Assembly: GCF_025137375.1 (NCBI RefSeq)
Contig: NZ_CP073720.1
Location: forward strand, 1,450,501-1,514,500
Length of the DNA: 64,000 nucleotides
Direction: 5' to 3'
Origin: Dactylosporangium fulvum
Lineage (GTDB): Bacteria; Actinomycetota; Actinomycetes; Mycobacteriales; Micromonosporaceae
The notes under the pieces are model-generated. The model had not been told where the DNA came from. It saw only the letters and a program-made list of their open reading frames with translations, and did no database searches. The position numbers were made by a program, and so were the translations under genes. Below, in pieces: positions 62,180-64,000 of the stretch. Position 1 is the first letter of the stretch. Each line of letters starts with the position of its first letter.

Positions 62180-63853
62180 ATGGACGCCCACGAGATCGCC
62201 GAGGGACGTGCGCGCTGGCAGCGCCGCTACGACGAGGCCCGCAAGCGTGACGCCGACTTCACCACCCTGTCCGGGACGCCGGTCGAGCCGGTCTACGGAC
62301 CGCCCGAGGGTGCCGACGTGCCCGGCTTCGAGCGCATCGGCTGGCCCGGCGAGTTCCCGTACACCCGGGGCCTGCACTCCACCGGATACCGCGGCCGCAC
62401 CTGGACGATCCGCCAGTTCTCCGGCTTCGGCAACGCGCAGCAGACCAACGCGCGATACAAGATGCTCCTCGGCGCCGGCGGCGGCGGGCTGTCCGTCGCC
62501 TTCGACATGCCGACCCTGATGGGCCGCGACTCCGACGACCCGCAGTCGCTCGGCGAGGTCGGCCACTGCGGTGTCGCCATCGACTCCGCCGCCGACATGG
62601 ACGTGCTCTTCGACGGCATCCCGCTCGCCGGCGTGACCACGAGCATGACGATCTCCGGGCCCGCCGTCCCGGTCTTCTGCATGTACCTCGTCGCGGCCGA
62701 GCGCCAGGGCGCCGACCTCGGCAAGCTCGACGGCACCCTGCAGACGGACATCTTCAAGGAGTACATCGCGCAGAAGGAGTGGCTGTTCCCGCCCGAGCCG
62801 CACCTGCGCCTCATCGGCGACCTGATGGAGTTCTGCGGCACGAACATCCCGAAGTACAAGCCGCTCTCCGTGTCCGGCTACCACATCCGCGAGGCCGGCG
62901 CGACCGCCGCGCAGGAGCTGGCGTTCACGCTCGCCGACGGGTTCGGCTACGTCGAGCTGGGCCAGAGCCGCGGCCTCGACGTCAACAAGTTCGCGCCCGG
63001 GCTGAGCTTCTTCTTCGACGCGCACATCGACTTCTTCGAGGAGATCGCGAAGTTTCGCGCGGCCCGGCGGATCTGGGCCCGCTGGCTGCGCGACGTCTAC
63101 GGCGCCACCAGCGAGAAGGCGCTCTGGCTGAAGTTCCACACGCAGACCGCCGGCGTCTCGCTGACCGCGCAGCAGCCGTACAACAACGTCGTCCGCACCG
63201 CGGTCGAGGCCCTGAGCGCCGTGCTCGGCGGCACGAACTCGCTGCACACCAACGCGCTCGACGAGACCCTCGCGCTGCCCACCGACGAGGCCGCCGAGAT
63301 CGCATTGCGCACCCAGCAGGTGCTGATGGAGGAGACCGGCGTGACCAACGTCGCCGACCCGCTCGGCGGCTCCTGGTACCTCGAGGCGCTCACCGACCGG
63401 ATCGAGGCCGAGGCGGAAGCCGTCTTCCAGCGGATCCGCGACATGGGCAGCGACGGCACCATCACCAGCGGCCTCCTGCGCGGCATCGAGGACGGCTGGT
63501 TCATGTCCGAGCTCGCCGAGAGCGCGTTCCTGTACCAGCAGGCCCTGGAGAAGGGCGACAAGCGGGTCGTCGGCGTCAACGTGCACACCGGCTCCGTCAC
63601 GCGCGACCTCGACATCCTGCGGGTCTCGCACGAGGTGGAGCTGGAGCAGCACCGGCTCCTCGCCGCCCGCCGCACCGGCCGCGACAACGCGCTGGTCAAG
63701 GAGCGCCTGGAGCGGATGGTCGCCGCGGCGCGTACCGAACAGAACCTGATCCCGGCGATGCTCGACGCGGCGCGGGCCGAGGCGACGCTCGGCGAGATCT
63801 GCGGGGCATTGAAGGACCTCTGGGGCGTGTACCGGGAACCCGCGCGCTTCTGA
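62180..63853 (+). CDS. icmA: Isobutyryl-CoA mutase large subunit
   Basis: The 557-residue protein is the catalytic barrel of a B12-dependent mutase without its own B12-binding domain. Phe80 (in WTIRQFSGF) and Gln198 (in EYIAQKEW) take the places of Tyr89 and Arg207 of methylmalonyl-CoA mutase. This pair is diagnostic of isobutyryl-CoA mutase, which swaps n-butyryl-CoA and isobutyryl-CoA. The length matches Streptomyces IcmA (about 566). The small subunit IcmB is not in the window. GAGGAG is 11 nt before ATG 62180, rather far. Reduced butyryl-CoA and valine-derived isobutyryl-CoA connect it to the Ccr pathway. Confidence 0.93.
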   Translation: MDAHEIAEGRARWQRRYDEARKRDADFTTLSGTPVEPVYGPPEGADVPGFERIGWPGEFPYTRGLHSTGYRGRTWTIRQFSGFGNAQQTNARYKMLLGAGGGGLSVAFDMPTLMGRDSDDPQSLGEVGHCGVAIDSAADMDVLFDGIPLAGVTTSMTISGPAVPVFCMYLVAAERQGADLGKLDGTLQTDIFKEYIAQKEWLFPPEPHLRLIGDLMEFCGTNIPKYKPLSVSGYHIREAGATAAQELAFTLADGFGYVELGQSRGLDVNKFAPGLSFFFDAHIDFFEEIAKFRAARRIWARWLRDVYGATSEKALWLKFHTQTAGVSLTAQQPYNNVVRTAVEALSAVLGGTNSLHTNALDETLALPTDEAAEIALRTQQVLMEETGVTNVADPLGGSWYLEALTDRIEAEAEAVFQRIRDMGSDGTITSGLLRGIEDGWFMSELAESAFLYQQALEKGDKRVVGVNVHTGSVTRDLDILRVSHEVELEQHRLLAARRTGRDNALVKERLERMVAAARTEQNLIPAMLDAARAEATLGEICGALKDLWGVYREPARF

Positions 63854-63940
63854 CCCTTCCGCGTTACCGAATCGCAACGCAACCGGACTCTACCCCGGCT
63901 GGTCTACCTACGTACGACCTTGACCAACGGGGGAGGGTCC

Positions 63941-64000
63941 TTGCTGGCACTCGTGCTCGCAGCGTTGCGAGCGAGGCGCGCGCAGGCGCTGACGCTGCTC
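63941..64000 (+). CDS. Start of a probable FtsX-type permease, cut by window end
   Basis: Twenty codons from TTG 63941 read LALVLAALRARRAQALTLL, typical of the cytoplasmic lead and first helix of FtsX-like permeases such as the one at 56263. GGGGGAGGG at 63929-63937 is a strong ribosome-binding site. Only the beginning is visible. Confidence 0.6.
   Translation, partial: MLALVLAALRARRAQALTLL

Overview
The window is about 64 kb of high-GC actinobacterial chromosome. Markers that place it are the actinobacterial ATP synthase operon followed by a DUF2550 gene, a NucS mismatch endonuclease, a mycothiol-type DinB/MDMPI protein, a MurA with Asp in place of the usual Cys, a Scy/FilP-type coiled-coil pair and an ethylmalonyl-CoA gene set. 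The gene order (ATP synthase, nucS, filP, scy, mce, thiolase, meaB, icmA) recalls the same stretch in Streptomyces. I infer a filamentous actinomycete, probably Micromonosporales, but I cannot name a genus.

Layout. 1-5788: end of atpH, then atpA, atpG, atpD, a hairpin-containing gap, a very short atpC and the DUF2550 gene. 5816-18805: cobalamin adenosyltransferase, murA, a hydroxyacyl-CoA dehydrogenase, an orphan CHASE/PAS histidine kinase, an ABC-2 exporter, ethylmalonyl-CoA mutase, DUF4126, nucS, an aldehyde dehydrogenase and an alpha/beta hydrolase. 18806-20058: a gene-free island of hairpins, one tandem repeat and a nested inverted repeat. 20059-27282: SDR, MarR and DoxX genes with two operator palindromes, small membrane proteins, a hydrolase, an MDMPI protein, one gene remnant and a duplicated-and-fused hydroxyacyl-CoA dehydrogenase.

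27273-48329 is an exopolysaccharide or cell-surface glycan locus. It holds a phosphoglycosyl transferase, four glycosyltransferases, a Wzz-like chain-length protein, an O-antigen-ligase-like polymerase or ligase, a flippase, two aminotransferases, a Gfo/Idh/MocA dehydrogenase, an epimerase, two zinc-finger C-methyltransferases, a glucose-1-phosphate cytidylyltransferase, a PIG-L deacetylase and a membrane-anchored beta-helix protein. Most genes run leftward in two blocks separated by an AT-rich gap. Three genes for nucleotide-sugar modification diverge rightward.

48535-56218: scy-like and filP-like polarity genes, then crotonyl-CoA carboxylase/reductase, methylmalonyl-CoA epimerase, thiolase and meaB. 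56263-60925: a FtsX-type permease with two ATPases. 61276-63853: an Asp23-type protein and an isobutyryl-CoA mutase large subunit. The window ends in the first 20 codons of another probable permease.

Metabolic theme. Thiolase (54054), hydroxyacyl-CoA dehydrogenases (8096, 25043), Ccr (51996), epimerase (53504), ethylmalonyl-CoA mutase (12866), MeaB (55238) and the cobalamin adenosyltransferase (5816) form much of an ethylmalonyl-CoA route from acetyl-CoA to C4/C5 acyl-CoAs. IcmA (62180) links it to butyryl/isobutyryl-CoA. These genes are scattered, but several carry a related palindrome (TTACYGWWCRGTAA or its CGTTCAG core) upstream. I suggest one shared regulator, whose gene is not in the window. 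Other repeated signals are leaderless start sites (a -10 hexamer exactly 6 nt before the start codon), a 70-bp hairpin element present twice, and a hairpin repeat encoding PERSGG placed at GTGA gene junctions.
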